From the NCBI GenBank assembly GCA_028583405.1, contig CM053243.1, forward strand, positions 38,073,498-38,137,497: a DNA stretch of 64,000 bases, read 5' to 3'. The stretch comes from Pogonophryne albipinna (taxonomy: Eukaryota; Chordata; Actinopteri; Perciformes; Artedidraconidae). The position numbers and the translations under genes are program-made. Under the pieces are notes generated by a model, which saw only the letters and a program-made list of their open reading frames with translations, made no database searches and was not told where the DNA came from. The first letter of the stretch is position 1, and the number at the start of each line of letters is the position of its first letter. Shown in pieces: positions 1 through 12,455 of the stretch.

Positions 1-69
1 GAATGGAAAATGTATTTGATCAGTTAAACACACAGAATTTAACATGAAATTTCAAACTCTTTTCCGCAG

Positions 70-3000
70 GTGAAACTTGGAGGTGGAGCACAGGGTTATC
101 GGACTACAGAAACTGGGCATTGAATGAGACGGGAAACGACAGCGACTGTGTCTCCATCTCCTCCTTAGGTAAAAAGATGGCTACCCAAAACTGCTCCGAC
201 CGGTTTCCCTTCCTCTGCATCAGGGACAACCTGGTCCTGGTAAAGGAGAACAAGACGTGGAGGGAGGCGCTGGACCACTGCAGAGCCCTTAATTCCCCCT
301 ACATTTCCAGCATCCGCTTTGAGTTGGTCAGCGTGCAGCCAGAAGACCATGATAACGTGATGAACAAGGTCAAAGAGGGCGATACTGAAGAGGTGAGTTC
401 AGCCCAGTGGCTCGAGGGCAAGGCCTGTACAGGGCAGCATGATCAGATTTTGACAACCATTGCAGAGTCCATTAGAATAGGAATCAGCAGCTGCAGACTA
501 GCAAGCCTCTCAACGCAGATGAACACCTTCATAAAGTGTTACGATGTGAGGTGCAGATGAAAGAACGATACGTGGAGAGAGGGTTTTCTTGCAAAAAAAT
601 AAACAGGCGTTTTATTCTTAGCCTTCCACATTATTCCACAGAAACACAAACTGCATGCCTGGTGCTGCATTCACCAGCAAGGAACAAACACAAAAACGAA
701 AAGCCCCTTTCCCCTCTCTTCCCAACCACATTTATAGGAGACTGCCCGTCTTCCCACTCCAACCTGGCCAATCAGGTCATGGTTCTGAAAGCGGAGTGAA
801 GGATTAAATACAAAATTAAACACTGTTGTCTACCTTTAATAAAACCCTAAAGGCTTAAGTAAATTCATTATTGCATCGCCATAAATATTATACCTTCAAG
901 AACAACAAGGTCTGCTTAAAACGGATAGTTTTTAACCTAATTGACACTCGTAAAATCACCCATTTCCTGACCAATCGCGTCCAAGACTCCGCCTACTCAT
1001 ACGGCACATATAAGGAGTACTTTGGAGGCGTGCTCCCCCTTTGAGCACTGGGACAAGATGGCCTCCAGGTCTGAACAAAGGAAATGGTGATTACTTGGTG
1101 CTTGTGTGTTTTACAGACTGACAAACGAATTTAGACGCATTTTATTAGTTTGTCTATGTAAACTGTTTTAATAACTTTAACTGAAATAAAGGCAACTCAG
1201 AAAAAAACATGTACTACCTTTCTTAACAAACAAATAGTTAAGACCAACATGTTAGTGAGGGAGTGTGTGCGCTTCCTCACATAAAGGCTTACGTTTTCCT
1301 AGTACCCCAGCAACCAATAATCGTTCAAGATTCCCAGTGGCTTGGAGGAGGCCCATGAGAGATCGCTATTGAAGTACAGGAGCTGGTCATGGGTCGCAGG
1401 AATGGCTGGAAGGCAAAGTGCATGCCGATCGGGATTGGCGGCAGGGGCTTTGCAGGGAAATCTCTTCAGTTTAAGGCCCGAAATGGAGCCGAAAACGAAC
1501 CAAAGTCGTTTTCAAAAAGGTATTCCGTCCACACGGAATCGGCTCAAGAAACATGTCCGCTCAAACGCTGGAGGCGCTGTAGTACATATGCCTGGCCTGT
1601 AAGTCGCGCTGTACTTCCCCCACAAAATACACCAAAAGCAGCGAATAAGACCGATGACGATTATTATTATAATCGGCCTCGTGGACTAACCGTCTATACG
1701 ATAGAGAAAGTTATCGGATTCAACTGATATCGTCTCCGTGTGGACGGGGCTTACATTTGCTGTCTCTGTGTTGCTGCTGCTGCTCACCAGAACGGCCTAT
1801 ACACTTCACAAAGAGATGACATCATGCACATTCAAATTACTTTTCGTCATCTCACGCCTAGACTACTGTAACTCCCTCCTGGCTGGTCTACCTGCATGTG
1901 CCATCCGACCTCTGCAGCTCATCCAGAATGCAGCTGCTCGTCTGGTCTTCAACCTTCCTAAATTCTCCCACACCACTCCGCTCCTCCGCTCCCTTCATTG
2001 GCTTCCGGTAACTGCTAGAATCCACTTCAAGACACTGGTACGTGCGTACCATGCTGCGAATGGATCTGGCCCTTCCTACATCCAGGACATGGTTAAACTG
2101 TACACCCCAGCGCGTGCACTCCGCTCTGCATCAGCCAAACGACTCGCTGCACCCGCACTGCAAGGGGGACCCAAGTTCCCATCAGCAAAAACACGTGGGT
2201 TTGCTATCCTGGCTCCAAAATGGTGGAATGAGCTCCCCATTGAAATCAGGACAGCAGAAAGCTTACACATCTTCCGGCGCAGACTGAAAACTCATCTCTT
2301 TCGACTCCACTTCGAGCGATAGAATTATTAACAAAGCACTTACAGTGGGGCAAAAAAGTATTTAGTCAGCCACCAATTGTGCAAGTTCTCCCACTTAAAA
2401 AGATAAGAGAGTCCTGTAATTTTCATCCTAGGTATACCTCAACTATGAGAGACAAAATGAGAAAAAAAAATCAAGAATATCACAGTCTGATTTTTAAAGA
2501 ATTTATTTGCAAATTATGGTGGAAAATAAGTATTTGGTCAATAAAATGTATAATCTACAATAAAATCTCGTTTAAAATTGTGTTACGATGTCTAAAGTTA
2601 CTGATAAATCACATGTTTCCTGCTTGGCCTTGCCCGTGGCATTAGTTTATCATTACCGGGCGGAGCCCCCGAGCCAAACAGCAGCAACCAGCACGTTGCA
2701 AAAGTCTCAATAGTAAACTGTGCCGCCAAAACATAATTTCAGCCAATCAGCGCCGTCAAATATTTTGGTCACGAGGGCGCTCACGTTGGCGCACACGTTG
2801 CTTACGTGCGTTGACGTGAGTTGTTTTTTAGACTCGTGAGTGACCAAGGTGACGCAGTATTTGGATGAGAATGGTGTGCAGGTGGAGTCACCGGACCTCG
2901 GTCCGCACCCAATTCCGTGCAAGAGCTACTCTCCAATCCTTTCGAAAGGAGAAGTTTGGGAGATAAATTGATACTTAAAGACCTTGGACCGGACCAACCC

Positions 3001-4310
3001 GATTTGTATATATCACAGCAAGCTCGTGAAAAAGACAAAACGTATCAACGAGGCTTCTCACGTAGCTGGTCCACCAGAAAGGCATGGCCAGCTTAATGCA
3101 AACAGGTAAATGCTATCTTTTGTTTCCCATGCTTGCTCTTCAAACAGCCGGGGACAGATACGATCTGTTCAGAAACTAAACACAAGTTAAACAAGTACAA
3201 ACCACAGACTGTCTGTGTCATGGAGAATACAGTCGCTGGTTTATTTATGTCTGTATAGGCCGTTGTTGTGAGTGTGGACGGTCGGAGCATATATAACGTT
3301 AGCTTAGCCAAGCTCCATTCAGAAAACAAGCATTCTAAAAGGTTTTTCGCCTGCCGTCTGTCTGCAGACTTGTCAAAGCATTAATTCATGGTTTTTACTA
3401 ACCGGTATCAGTATGTTGTTACGTCGGCATCATTTAGAAATGTGTATTACAATTTAATCACGGTAAAATATGTTCATTTTGTTGTAGTTGTAGCTCCCGA
3501 GCCAGTGCGTCTTGTTTGAATGATGCGAGTAAACACAGCTGGCAGCCGCGGTGAAACTCGAGCGACTAGAGCGATGCGATGGGAGCGTTTAGAGCGAAAC
3601 GAATATTCGCATCGCGTCCGGTCTGAACGCAGCATTAAAGCGAGCTCCGCGCTGCACTGGAAACGCGCCATTACATCACCAGAAGTCCTAATTTAAGGGG
3701 TCATTTCTCCCAAAAAAAATAATTTACTCACTATATCAACAGCCCCACCAAAAATATTTTCCACCAGCCGCCACTGCGTCTATACGATATACGTTATCGG
3801 ATTCAACTGATATCATCTCCGTGTGGACGGGTCTTACATTTGCTGTCTCTGTGTTGCTGCTGCTGCTCACCAGAACGGCCTATACACTTCACAAAGAGAT
3901 GACATCATGCACATTCAAATTACTTTTTCTGTTAGAATGAATATCACAAATACACATTTTTATGGTTTGAAAATGAATAGAACAAAGGTTTATAACCCTT
4001 TCTGTTGAGTGTGTCCTGTTGAGTTTAATAGACCTCTTTTTTATAATGATGGTATTTTATGGGATAAAATGCTTTGTGGACAGCAGGTGGAGGTTCATTA
4101 AATGTTTCCTCTCATTAGGTGTGGGCCGGCCTCCGTTTCCTGGCCGGTCATTGGGTGTGGGTGAACGGGGCGAATATGGTGTACTCCCACCTCCCCCCAT
4201 GCCCCCCTGTTGAGCAGGGCTGCGGAGTCTTATCTAAGAATGGCACGGGCAGAGTGGAGATCACAGACTGCACTGAGAAAAGGAACTTCCTGTGTTATAG
4301 CTCACACTGA
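70..4310 (+). CDS. C-type lectin-domain protein, lectin gene 1 (3' part only)
   Basis: Two exons are present, 70..392 and 4119..4310; upstream exons lie outside the window. Exon 70..392 follows a CAG acceptor, encodes the end of one CTLD (ETWRWSTG, then CVSISS, QNCS and FPFLCIR) and runs straight into the next (DNLVLVKENKTWREALDHC). It ends in phase 0 at GAG/gtgagt. Exon 4119..4310 completes the CTLD (WAGLRFLAGHW, CGVLSKNG, ITDCTEKRNFLC) and stops at TGA. CTLDs are disulfide-stabilised recognition folds, usually extracellular. No EPN/QPD plus WND calcium-sugar signature is visible, so a glycan ligand is uncertain. No membrane segment follows the last domain, so a secreted product is likely. 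A polyadenylation signal AATAAA lies at 4556..4561. The exons are nearly identical to those of lectins 2 and 3. The 3.7-kb intron is inflated by mobile DNA compared with about 1 kb in the paralogues. Confidence 0.85.
537..1281 (+). mobile_element. Solo LTR of an LTR retrotransposon
   Basis: A 745-bp segment begins TGTTACG and ends CCTCACA. It is flanked by the direct 5-bp duplication TAAAG (532..536 and 1282..1286), as expected for LTR-retrotransposon integration. A TATA-like motif (catataagg) lies near 1005 and AATAAA near 1185, fixing the likely orientation as plus. No internal gag-pol region is present, so this looks like a solo LTR left by LTR-LTR recombination. The family (Gypsy, BEL or ERV) cannot be decided from the LTR alone. 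Confidence 0.7.
1287..1690. other. Unassigned repeat-like intron sequence
   Basis: No coding signal is recognised; short open frames here overlap in several registers. Near 1525 it carries an inverted counterpart (ccgtccacacgg) of the ccgtgtggacgg motif found near 1735, which hints at the terminal part of a DNA transposon. The paralogous introns lack this stretch. Confidence 0.3.
1691..1844 (+). repeat. Direct duplication of lectin 1 intron sequence, copy A
   Basis: This segment is repeated at 3777..3928 with few differences. Its distal part resembles the native intron sequence of lectin 2 near 9960..10005 (ggcctata, cacaaag, catcatgca). The copies lie 2086 bp apart with L2, Tc1 and hAT remnants between them. 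Confidence 0.75.
1845..2333 (+). pseudogene. L2/CR1-like LINE, C-terminal end of reverse transcriptase ORF
   Basis: The open frame reads SRLDYCNSLLAGLPACAIRP, then LIQNAAARLVFN, LHWLPVTARIHFK, and ends FRRRLKTHLF before the stop near 2320. This is the familiar C-terminal region of fish L2-type LINE polyproteins. Only about 155 codons remain; endonuclease and catalytic reverse-transcriptase motifs are missing, so this is a 5'-truncated, non-functional copy. The leading codons of the open frame come from duplicated host intron, not from the LINE. Confidence 0.8.
2341..2545 (+). mobile_element. Tc1/mariner terminal fragment
   Basis: It begins TACAGTGGGGCAAAAAAGTA and continues with ttggtcaata near 2540, a highly characteristic terminal sequence of a fish Tc1-like transposon (recognised from memory of the family). 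Only one terminus is present; the other end and any transposase are missing, and the fragment abuts hAT sequence at about 2546. Confidence 0.75.
2546..3776 (-). mobile_element. Non-autonomous hAT element (same family as 44428..45783), truncated
   Basis: Read in reverse, the end at 3776 gives CAGTGGCGGCTGGTGG, the same terminus as the complete copy at 44428. Internal stretches match that copy in inverse orientation, for example tgttacgatgtctaaagtta near 2580 and cagccggggacagata near 3145. The far terminus is missing where the element meets the Tc1 fragment. A Harbinger-like MITE is nested at 3161..3670. No transposase frame is visible. Confidence 0.75.
3161..3670 (+). mobile_element. Harbinger-like MITE, left end missing, nested in hAT
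   Basis: Nearly identical to the internal part and right end of the MITE at 58593..59342, including catatataacgttagcttag and the terminus tggaaacgcgcca. The left 200 bp including the left TIR are absent. It interrupts the hAT copy at gggacagata. Confidence 0.75.
3777..3928 (+). repeat. Direct duplication of lectin 1 intron sequence, copy B
   Basis: Second copy of 1691..1844. It begins exactly at the right end of the hAT element, and its first 8 bases (CGTCTATA) also begin copy A. Confidence 0.75.
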
Positions 4311-6315
4311 CATCACCACCATTATCTGCCTCAGGGTGGTCACTATCAGAAGTTCAACAAGTGAACAGGGTTTGAAAAGATAAATGGAAAATGTATCTTA
4401 TTAAAGAATTATTTTGAATATGTTGGATCAAACTTTACTATAAACTCTCTGAAATGTTACCTTGTAACTTAGAAACATTTCCCTAATCAGCTCTATATTA
4501 AACATCTGCATATTTCTTAGCTTTAGTCATGTCTGAGCTCAGTAAAATATATATTAATAAAAATTAATCAACTGTGATACAGTAAAGTGTTTTTGTGTAT
4601 CATTCAATTACAAAAACCCTAAATTACCTTATTCTCATAATGATGTGGTTTTCGCATTGCTTATTCTTTTTTAGTAAATATTGGCGTAGCGCAGACCAAA
4701 GGTTACCCATTTATTCATACAGCCCCAACTGCAGAGGTTACATTGTAAGTTAATTTCAGACAAATAAAAAAAGGATCATTTGTTAACTTGTGTCATATAG
4801 ATTAGACTTTTTTCATAATTCACCAATAGTTTAATTTCTTAAGTGTTAACTGACTAAGTCTACGTGTTCTAAAACAATCAAATTATTTCTTACTGTGCTC
4901 TTAGAATGATAAATCATTGTCTTCTTAAGTAAAAAACGCCGGCCAGTTGATCTTAATTAGTAGGTAAACGCCTCGCCAATCTCTATAAAATGGCATGACA
5001 TGGCAGAGACATGTGAACACAGAAATTGAACAGAAAAGTTGTAAAAATTAAGACAAGAATGCCTTAACAGTTGTCTAAAATAAGTAGCACTGGACTCATA
5101 TGTTTAAAGTGAAGGTAGTTCTGTAGTCGGTGAGTCAGTTGATAAATAACTTTAAAGAGAAGCATGGGATGCTTTCAAAGGATAGGTGTTCAATTGTTAT
5201 TGTGTTGTTAAAATACCATAATGCACCCATGCATTTATGCTCATACAGTAGATATAAACATAGCTTCAACCATGCACACATAAATACCATCAAAATACAT
5301 CAAAAACAGACTAAAAGGAAAACAGATTATGTATACTGACTACAAACTCTTAAGAGGCTGCACACTAATAAAAGCTTAGTTGCTTTGCACTTTCCAGCTA
5401 ATCCTACCTAGGCTTTTTGAGTAGTTTTCTCAACAATAAAAGGAACACCTCTTACTTAAGTTATTTATAAACATTACAAATAAATGATAATAGAAGTGTG
5501 ATCTGAAGAATGTTTTCCCTTGAGATTTGATGGGATAATAATAGTATAAATTAACCTTAAACAAAAAAACATCCTCATCTATAAGTACTGCAGTAGTAGA
5601 ATTTGCATTCCTCCACTGGATTTCAAAAATATATAAAGAATTTCACGTGAAGTGTTTTATGGCCAATAATGGAAACCAATGACTGAATCAAAAAGATGAA
5701 AGTAGGAAAAACACATTTAAACTTTAGAAAGAGAAAGCCTTGATTGCAAAACATTTATTAAAACTTTGCATCAGCTAAATTTAAACCCTAACCCTAACAT
5801 GTGTTAGTACACAGGGACAACACATTACAGTCCCAATGCTATTTGAGCTTAAAACATCTGATAATGACATTGACCCATATAAAAATGTTGTGTAAAACAA
5901 ATTTGATTAATGTTCCCTTCAGCCATACCTGAAGACTGTAAGGACGGGATTATAACAAAATCCTTTTTGTGGTGTGCTTTGCTAATTGGCCTTTAAACAG
6001 CTCTGCAATGTTTCTGATCAACCTTCAAACTCAAGTTACTCTCTTGACTACTGTATGCACTTTATTTTATTGTCTCAGTCACTAGTTCCTCTCAGCTAAA
6101 GTCAACACTCTCAGAAATGAACATTTTTGTTATTACATTTTATTTTATGACTAAATCAAGATAATTAAGTTCAGTCACAGTTTCACTGAACTTTAACAAA
6201 AACTTCTCGATGTGACTTAGACATTACAATGACGTAGCACATTTGTTTTTGCACGCCTCCCTGTCTCCAACAGTAAAATATTTTATGGAAATGGAGCGAC
6301 AGTGAGCAAACAGTT
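4311..6315. other. Lectin 1 3' UTR and intergenic spacer
   Basis: The first 250 bp align with the sequence after lectins 2 and 3 (catcaccaccattatctgc, then gtggtcacta), so they belong to the duplicated unit and hold the 3' UTR. The rest is AT-rich. I see no convincing gene or transposon in it. Confidence 0.5.
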
Positions 6316-6322
6316 TATATAA
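6316..6322 (+). promoter_or_regulatory. TATA box of lectin gene 2
   Basis: TATATAA lies about 150 bp upstream of the donor of a spliced 5' UTR exon ending at 6472. The predicted start site is around 6345..6350. Lectin 3 has the degraded form gatttaag at the aligned position, and the orphan copy at 12456 lacks the segment. Confidence 0.6.
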
Positions 6323-6344
6323 GTGTGTCTGATAGGCAAATGGT

Positions 6345-6472
6345 TGTTCTGATCTGTCAAACTGGAAGATTGTTGTTGTTCAGCTGGACGTTGGTCGCTC
6401 ATCGAGTAGCGTCGGGTGATTCTAACTGAGGACATTGCAGCACAATAGACGCCAAAACAAGCATCGATACAG
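6345..6472 (+). other. 5' UTR exon of lectin gene 2
   Basis: Non-coding first exon ending acag/gtaact. The exon and the start of the intron (gtaactctgattcaacacat) match lectin 3 at 24388..24500, which supports a real splice donor. The start is approximate and inferred from the TATA box. Confidence 0.6.
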
Positions 6473-6762
6473 GTAACTCTGATTCAACACATTAACATGG
6501 GGTTCAGTTAAATGTTTAGTAAGGTGGTTGACAATGATTGAAGTTGTTTTGTGTCTATTTGTTGCTTGTACAGGTCTTTATACAATTACGAGCCATAGTT
6601 CTTTATACAAAATCACAATATTCACAGATATGCTGTCTGAGATATTAAGAGATCCATTGCTACGTTCATCAGCTGTGCAACTTTTAGTGTTTATTCTCAC
6701 TACAAGCAATAGCCCCTCAGGGTTTTAAATGATGCTTTTTGTTCAACAGAACTCTGTAGAGG

Positions 6763-9700
6763 ATGAAGAGCGGCTTCTCAGGACCCTTCCTCCTCCTCCC
6801 CCTCCTCCTCAGCAGTACTGTGTCTGGACTAGGATCAGTAGTGCAGAGATATTACGTTTACATCCAAGAGCATCTCAACTGGCAAGAGGCTCAAAGCTAC
6901 TGCAGGAAGTGGGGGTTTACTTTATATTCACATAGCAATTGGAAGTGAGAATTTGTAATTGGGATTATAAAAAGTAAGACTTGAATGTAAAACTTGAATT
7001 GGCACAGAATGAAAATGTTCAGGGGATCATAAAGACGCCTGGAACAATAAATGATTAAACTGAATTTCATGCCAGTGACACGTATTTTAGACGCTAAGGA
7101 CTGACCAGCACTTTGGTCAAAACAGAAACATTTTAGGTTTTTCATTCGATGGATTCATGGTCCTCAAGGAGAAATCCTTTTTAACTATAGACATCTTACT
7201 AAATGTATTCTAACCATGAGGTTGGCATTAGTTGTTTTCAGAGAAACATATCTGGATGGATTTTCAAGATATTTGGTACAAACATTCATGTCCTTGTACT
7301 TTGGTGATCCTTCAACTTTTCCTGTAGCACAATACTCAAATTTAAATCAATAAAATATGATTGTAATACTTTTTTGTATGACCAAATGTGTGCTTAACTA
7401 AAGTCATCCAATTAGACTTGGTACATTTTGAGATTACTGTGGAATAGAAAACGTTAGCATGTGCATTCTTTTTGTTACAGATTGTGTTTCAAATTCCTTT
7501 TTTTTGTCCAGTTCAAACACTGACTTGGCCACCATCAAAACCCAGACTGATGAAGACAGTTTGCACTTGGAGGAGTATCATGCCTGGATCGGCTTGTACA
7601 AGAAAAGATACGAAGAATTGGCATGGAGCAATGGAGAAAGCTCCAACTACGTCCTTCCCTTTACATATCCTCCCCGATACAGCAACGAAGGATGTGTTAG
7701 TGTCCATTACAGTGAAAAAAAGTAAGGGTCAATTGTTATGCACTGATTTAGAGATTGCAATGATTTAGATTGTATAGCAGATTATATATTATACCATACA
7801 GTTTGTTCTTTATCAGAGTTATTGTTGTTATTATGTTGTCAAAGTGGTGAATTTGTTTCTTAGTTTGCTTGTGTTTTGTTTATTTGCATGTGTGTTCTTA
7901 GGCAAACAATGAACTATAATGGCCACCAAACACAAGGATAGGGATAGCACTTCAAACATATTGAGATATGAAATGGAAAATGGTCATCAGCAATAAGATC
8001 AACGTTTTGTTATTTGTAGTAAATGTGCTAAAGAATCAATAGTGTGGTCCCAATTTGACTAACAGAGTAAACTATCAACACTTTGGAATATTTTGGAAAT
8101 TGGGATTTCTGCATCAAAGGTATCCTCTTGATAATTGTTTTCATATTTCTCTTGAAAGGTATCATGTAAGAAGATGTGAAACCTATTACTTCTTCTTCTG
8201 TCACCATCCACACGGTAACAACTTAGATTACGAACTAATACTACAGTCGAAGACTTGGTCAGAAGCCCTTCAGTACTGCAAGAGGGAGTTTACTGATCTG
8301 GCCACTTTCAGGAGTATCGAAGATCTGGATACAGATGTCAGAGAACAAGTCTTTCAAGTCTGGACTGGACTGCACAGAGATGGTAAACAGACAAACAAAC
8401 AGACAAACACATACACAATCGCAACCTTATGTGCTTTTTTAAAATCTATTCTTGTGTATATATTCTAAAAGCGTGTCCAATCATGTTTTTTTTTGGTAGA
8501 TAGCAGCATCACAATTACCTGAAGATTTGATAACTCACCCCTGAAACACATACAAGGCTAGATTCTTTTTTAATTAGTTGTTCTCTTTACATACAATTCA
8601 ACCACTGTCTTTAGCCATAAAGCTGATGATCAAATGGATGATAGATTTTCTGACATCAGTAAAACACACAGACCTTCACCTGACATTTCAAAATATTTTC
8701 CTCAGGTGAAACTTGGAGGTGGAGCACAGGAGTGTCCGACTTCAGAAATTGGGCAGAAGATGAGCCAGGGAACAACGATTGTGTCTCTATCTCCTCCTTA
8801 AACAAAGAGATGGCTACCCAAAACTGCTCCACCCGGTTTCCCTTCGTCTGCATCAGGGACAACCTGGTCCTGGTAAAGGAGAACAAGACGTGGAGGGAGG
8901 CGCTGGACCACTGCAGAGCCCTTAATTCCCCCTACAATTCCAACATCCGCTTTGAGTTGGTCAGCGTGCAGCCAGAAGACCATGATAACGTGATGAACAA
9001 GGTCAAAGAGGGCGATACTGAAGAGGTGAGTTTGAATTCATATCTCCAAAAACCACTGCTCTGTGAGCTAATTTAAAGGGAAATGTAAATGGCTTTACAG
9101 CTATGGAACACGCTTAGAGCCTTTTTCTGGCAGAAAGGTGCTGGCAGGTTGATGGGGAAAACTTCCTCCCAGCACTTCATCTAAAAAACGCTCCCACTTC
9201 TTTTTTGTTTGTTTCTATGACAACAATATCCTGGCAGCAAATCACCACTGTTGTATGACAGACTAGCTTCGCCCCTTTATTTTATCATCTGTGTTTGCTA
9301 CGATGTATCTGTTTGACAATGTTTTTAACAATGAACACCCACTGGAAGATATCTGTTCTCACAGTTAGTCTGACAGTCGTAGAGCGAGGATGATCCGCGT
9401 ACGACAATAAAAGTATAACACTCACTGACTGCAACATTTAGGGTTACGAAAACTTGAAATCATTTCAATTCAAAGTGCTTGGAGCAGCCTCACATAAAAG
9501 GCGGAGAGCTCAGTGCTTGTTTCATCTTGAGGTGGCCACACGTGACAGCACGCGCTCTGTTTTCATTGGAATCCATTGAAAAAAGATTAGAGTAAGCATT
9601 TAAACTGTGTACGTTTACCTAGTCTTATTGTACTACTAGTCTACTATTCTTCTTCTATTCACAGTTAACTATATACAGTAGAATCCGAATTTGGGTTACA

Positions 9701-10350
9701 ACATACACTTTATTTACAACCATGCATATATAAAAGAAACCCATAAAACACAAAACACAACAAAAACAGTTACACCTTAAGTTTGTTTGTTTTCCCCTCT
9801 GCTTCCACTTCTTAAGGATCAAATGGCTTTATTAGAAGTACTGATTATCAAAATCAAGATGGTGCATACTGATAAAAGCTTTTCATCTAGCAAACATGCC
9901 AAAAAAGCTTTTTCTCTTTCTGCTTTGCTTCTGTGTTAGCATCTCTCTTTCCCAGATCTCAATGGCCTATAAAATTCACAAAGACATTACATCATGCAAA
10001 TAAAAATAGATTTTCTAGGCTCTTGGAATGCACAATTATTAACTTAAATGGTTTGAAAATGAATAGTACATAGAGTTGTAACTAACCTTTTTCTAGGTGT
10101 CCCGTCAAGTTTAAGAGACTTTTATAATAATATTTCATTAAATGTTTCCTCTCATTAGGTGTGGGCAGGCCTCCGTTTCCTGGCCGGTCATTGGGTGTGG
10201 GTGAACGGTGCGAGTATGGTGTACTCCCACCTCCCCCCATGCCCCCCCGTTGAGCAGGGCTGCGGAGTCTTATCTAAGAATGGCACGGGCAGAGTGGAGA
10301 TCACAGACTGCACTGAGAAAAGGAACTTCCTGTGTTATAACTTATACTGA
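6763..10350 (+). CDS. Secreted protein with three C-type lectin domains, lectin gene 2 (complete)
   Basis: Coding exons: 6763..6908, 7512..7721, 8159..8382, 8706..9025 and 10159..10350, with an untranslated exon before them. They total 1092 nt (363 residues plus stop) with compatible phases 2, 2, 1 and 0. Residues 1-22 form a hydrophobic signal peptide (FLLLPLLLSS). CTLD1 spans about 24-130 (WQEAQSYC, TDLATI, HAWIGLYK, GCVSVHYS). CTLD2 spans about 131-244 (WSEALQYC, TDLATF, VWTGLHRDG, EPGNNDCVSISS, FPFVCIR). CTLD3 spans 245-363 (WREALDHC, VWAGLRFLAGHW, DCTEKRNFLCY). The donor after CRN (AA/gtggg) was chosen because it keeps phase and the CTLD cysteine-to-TDL spacing in both paralogues. There is no membrane segment, so secretion is inferred. 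Full EPN/QPD-WND calcium sites are lacking, although CTLD2 keeps an EPGN-like motif, so sugar binding is uncertain. The ligand is unknown. Confidence 0.85.
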
Positions 10351-12455
10351 CATCACCACCATTATCTGCGTCAGGGTGGTCACTATCAGAAGTTCAGAAG
10401 TACAGCGTTTGAAAACGTTATTGGAATATGTATTTTTACTGAGGAATAAAATTGGACATCAAAATGTATGATCAACTTTCTGAAATGTTACCTGTAAACT
10501 TGGTCAAATGTCCTAAATCTCTTATTTAACATGCGCCTGTCTCATATGATTTATGATGTCTAAGCTCAGTTAAATATAAACTAATTAAAACATGTCTCTC
10601 TGTGTATCACTAAATCACAAAAATAATGTGACATTTGGCCTCGTTCACCAAGGTCTTGCTATCTTTTTAAAATGTGTTCTGAATAAAGGTCCCGAGAAAT
10701 CTCCGTCAGTCTAAAGTATGTGTTCCTAAACAGCAGAATTGTTCGTACCAGTCTTCTTGCACTGTACAAAATTATTAAACCATCATTACTATTTAAATCA
10801 TATAGCTTCATACAATAATCTTTGTAAAAAACGTTTAAGTGGTTGATTTCTTCTGAAGAACAGTTGGCGAATGAGGCCCATGTTAGTAGTGCTAAAACAG
10901 CTAGAAGTACTACAGTACACCTCCATTGTATTGTAGTGTCTTAATTGGCTGGGTGAGCTCATAAATACAGCTATGTTTTTAGCGTTGCACTTTCCAGCGT
11001 ATACTAGAGGATTTTTAGTTAATTCAAGTAGCCTAAAGAACACATAAAGAAACATTTCTTTAGGTACTTTTAGATCCAAAATCAAATAACCACATTTTAA
11101 GACACAGTTTTCAGTGGGCAGGAATCATACAAGGAAGTGTAATTATTAGAACATCTTCATCTGGGATGTAATGGAATACAAGTATTAAGTAGCTTTAGAT
11201 GGAAAAAAAGCATTTTGTACTTAAGATCTTTAGTAAATATACTTAGTTACATTTCAACAAGAATTTCATAATATATAAACTAATGTACAAGACTACTGTC
11301 TGATGGGCATTGATGAAAACCAATGACTATCTGATGAGTAGCAAAAACAAATGTAAACATCAAACACAGTGAGTCTCAATTGCTTAAAAAAAGACATGTG
11401 TCCCTTAAAGTTTACAGTTGAAAATGAATAACTCTGTCAGGCTGGTTCTTCTCGGTAAGGTGATCTTTTCAACAAGGGTTGATCCCCCACTGTTGGAAAC
11501 ATTTGTATTTAGGCAGGGGCAGGGCAGGGCCCTGGCCAACTTGTGGCCCCATGCAAAGTTATGTGATGAGGCGCAGTCTGCTTGATCTGCGTGTAGGGAG
11601 GGGCGGCCCTGATTTTAGGACAGGAGCAGACTATTATAACAAACACGGCTTCCTACTTGGCGGTCAGTCAGCTGTTATGGATGTATTTAGCATAGCATAG
11701 TAAAACACGTTACAGCCAGTAGGATACAGGATTTTCAAGGCTGATGAACATATATGTATTTAATTTTAAAATGTACAAAAAAAATATATAAACTAATATA
11801 AAAATGTGATTAACCCATATGCAAAAGTACGATTAGGGTTGTTGCAATCTGTTTACCTATATAGGGTGTTGGCCAACTGCTTTTTAATGGGGTTTTCAAT
11901 TCCAAGCGGTCCAAGAGCTCTCCATAGTGACTTCAACGAACAGCCCCAGCTTCCACCAGAAGTTTCCAGGCCTTCTAATCCTTAAAAATTCAGTTTTCAA
12001 GCCAATTGCATTACTTACTACAACTTGAATTTTGTTTTGAGTCAATTAACGCAGCAATTCAAGTTTCAATTAGACACAATATTAAGTTTATGTAATTACC
12101 AACATTATTACGTCAACACAACTTGTAAATTAATGTTTGCAACTTAAAATATGTATCTATATCAATTAATTCCATTTTTTATCTTACAATCATGCATTTA
12201 ACTAAGTGATGGTAAAAGGTCCCCTGAATGACTTTTTAGAGTGTGTACTGTATATGATGATTGTTGAAAATGCACTTTTACCTTAGAAGGCCAGCTCGAC
12301 CAGTTGGTAGAGGCTCATAAAAACAAAACTGTGTGGTCAGTAAAATAAATTAAAATGGTTTGTGGTTATTTGTGTCCCATTTGATTAAAAAAATGCAAAG
12401 AAAGAATTTTTCCATCGATTTTTTTCTTGGTCTGGCAATTAAAGGGTTAAATTGC
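10351..12455. other. Lectin 2 3' UTR and intergenic spacer
   Basis: The first part matches the post-stop sequence of the other lectins; AATAAA occurs near 10444 and 10674. The remainder is AT-rich, without a gene I can support. A GC-richer patch at about 11500..11640 is unlike its surroundings but unassigned. Confidence 0.45.

Noticed and set aside
6897..6948. Continuation of the lectin 2 signal-peptide exon to the stop at 6948
   Set aside because: The in-frame donor at 6908/6909 keeps phase with exon 3 and the CTLD cysteine spacing; the longer reading would add intron codons. The same choice was made for lectin 3 at 31596.
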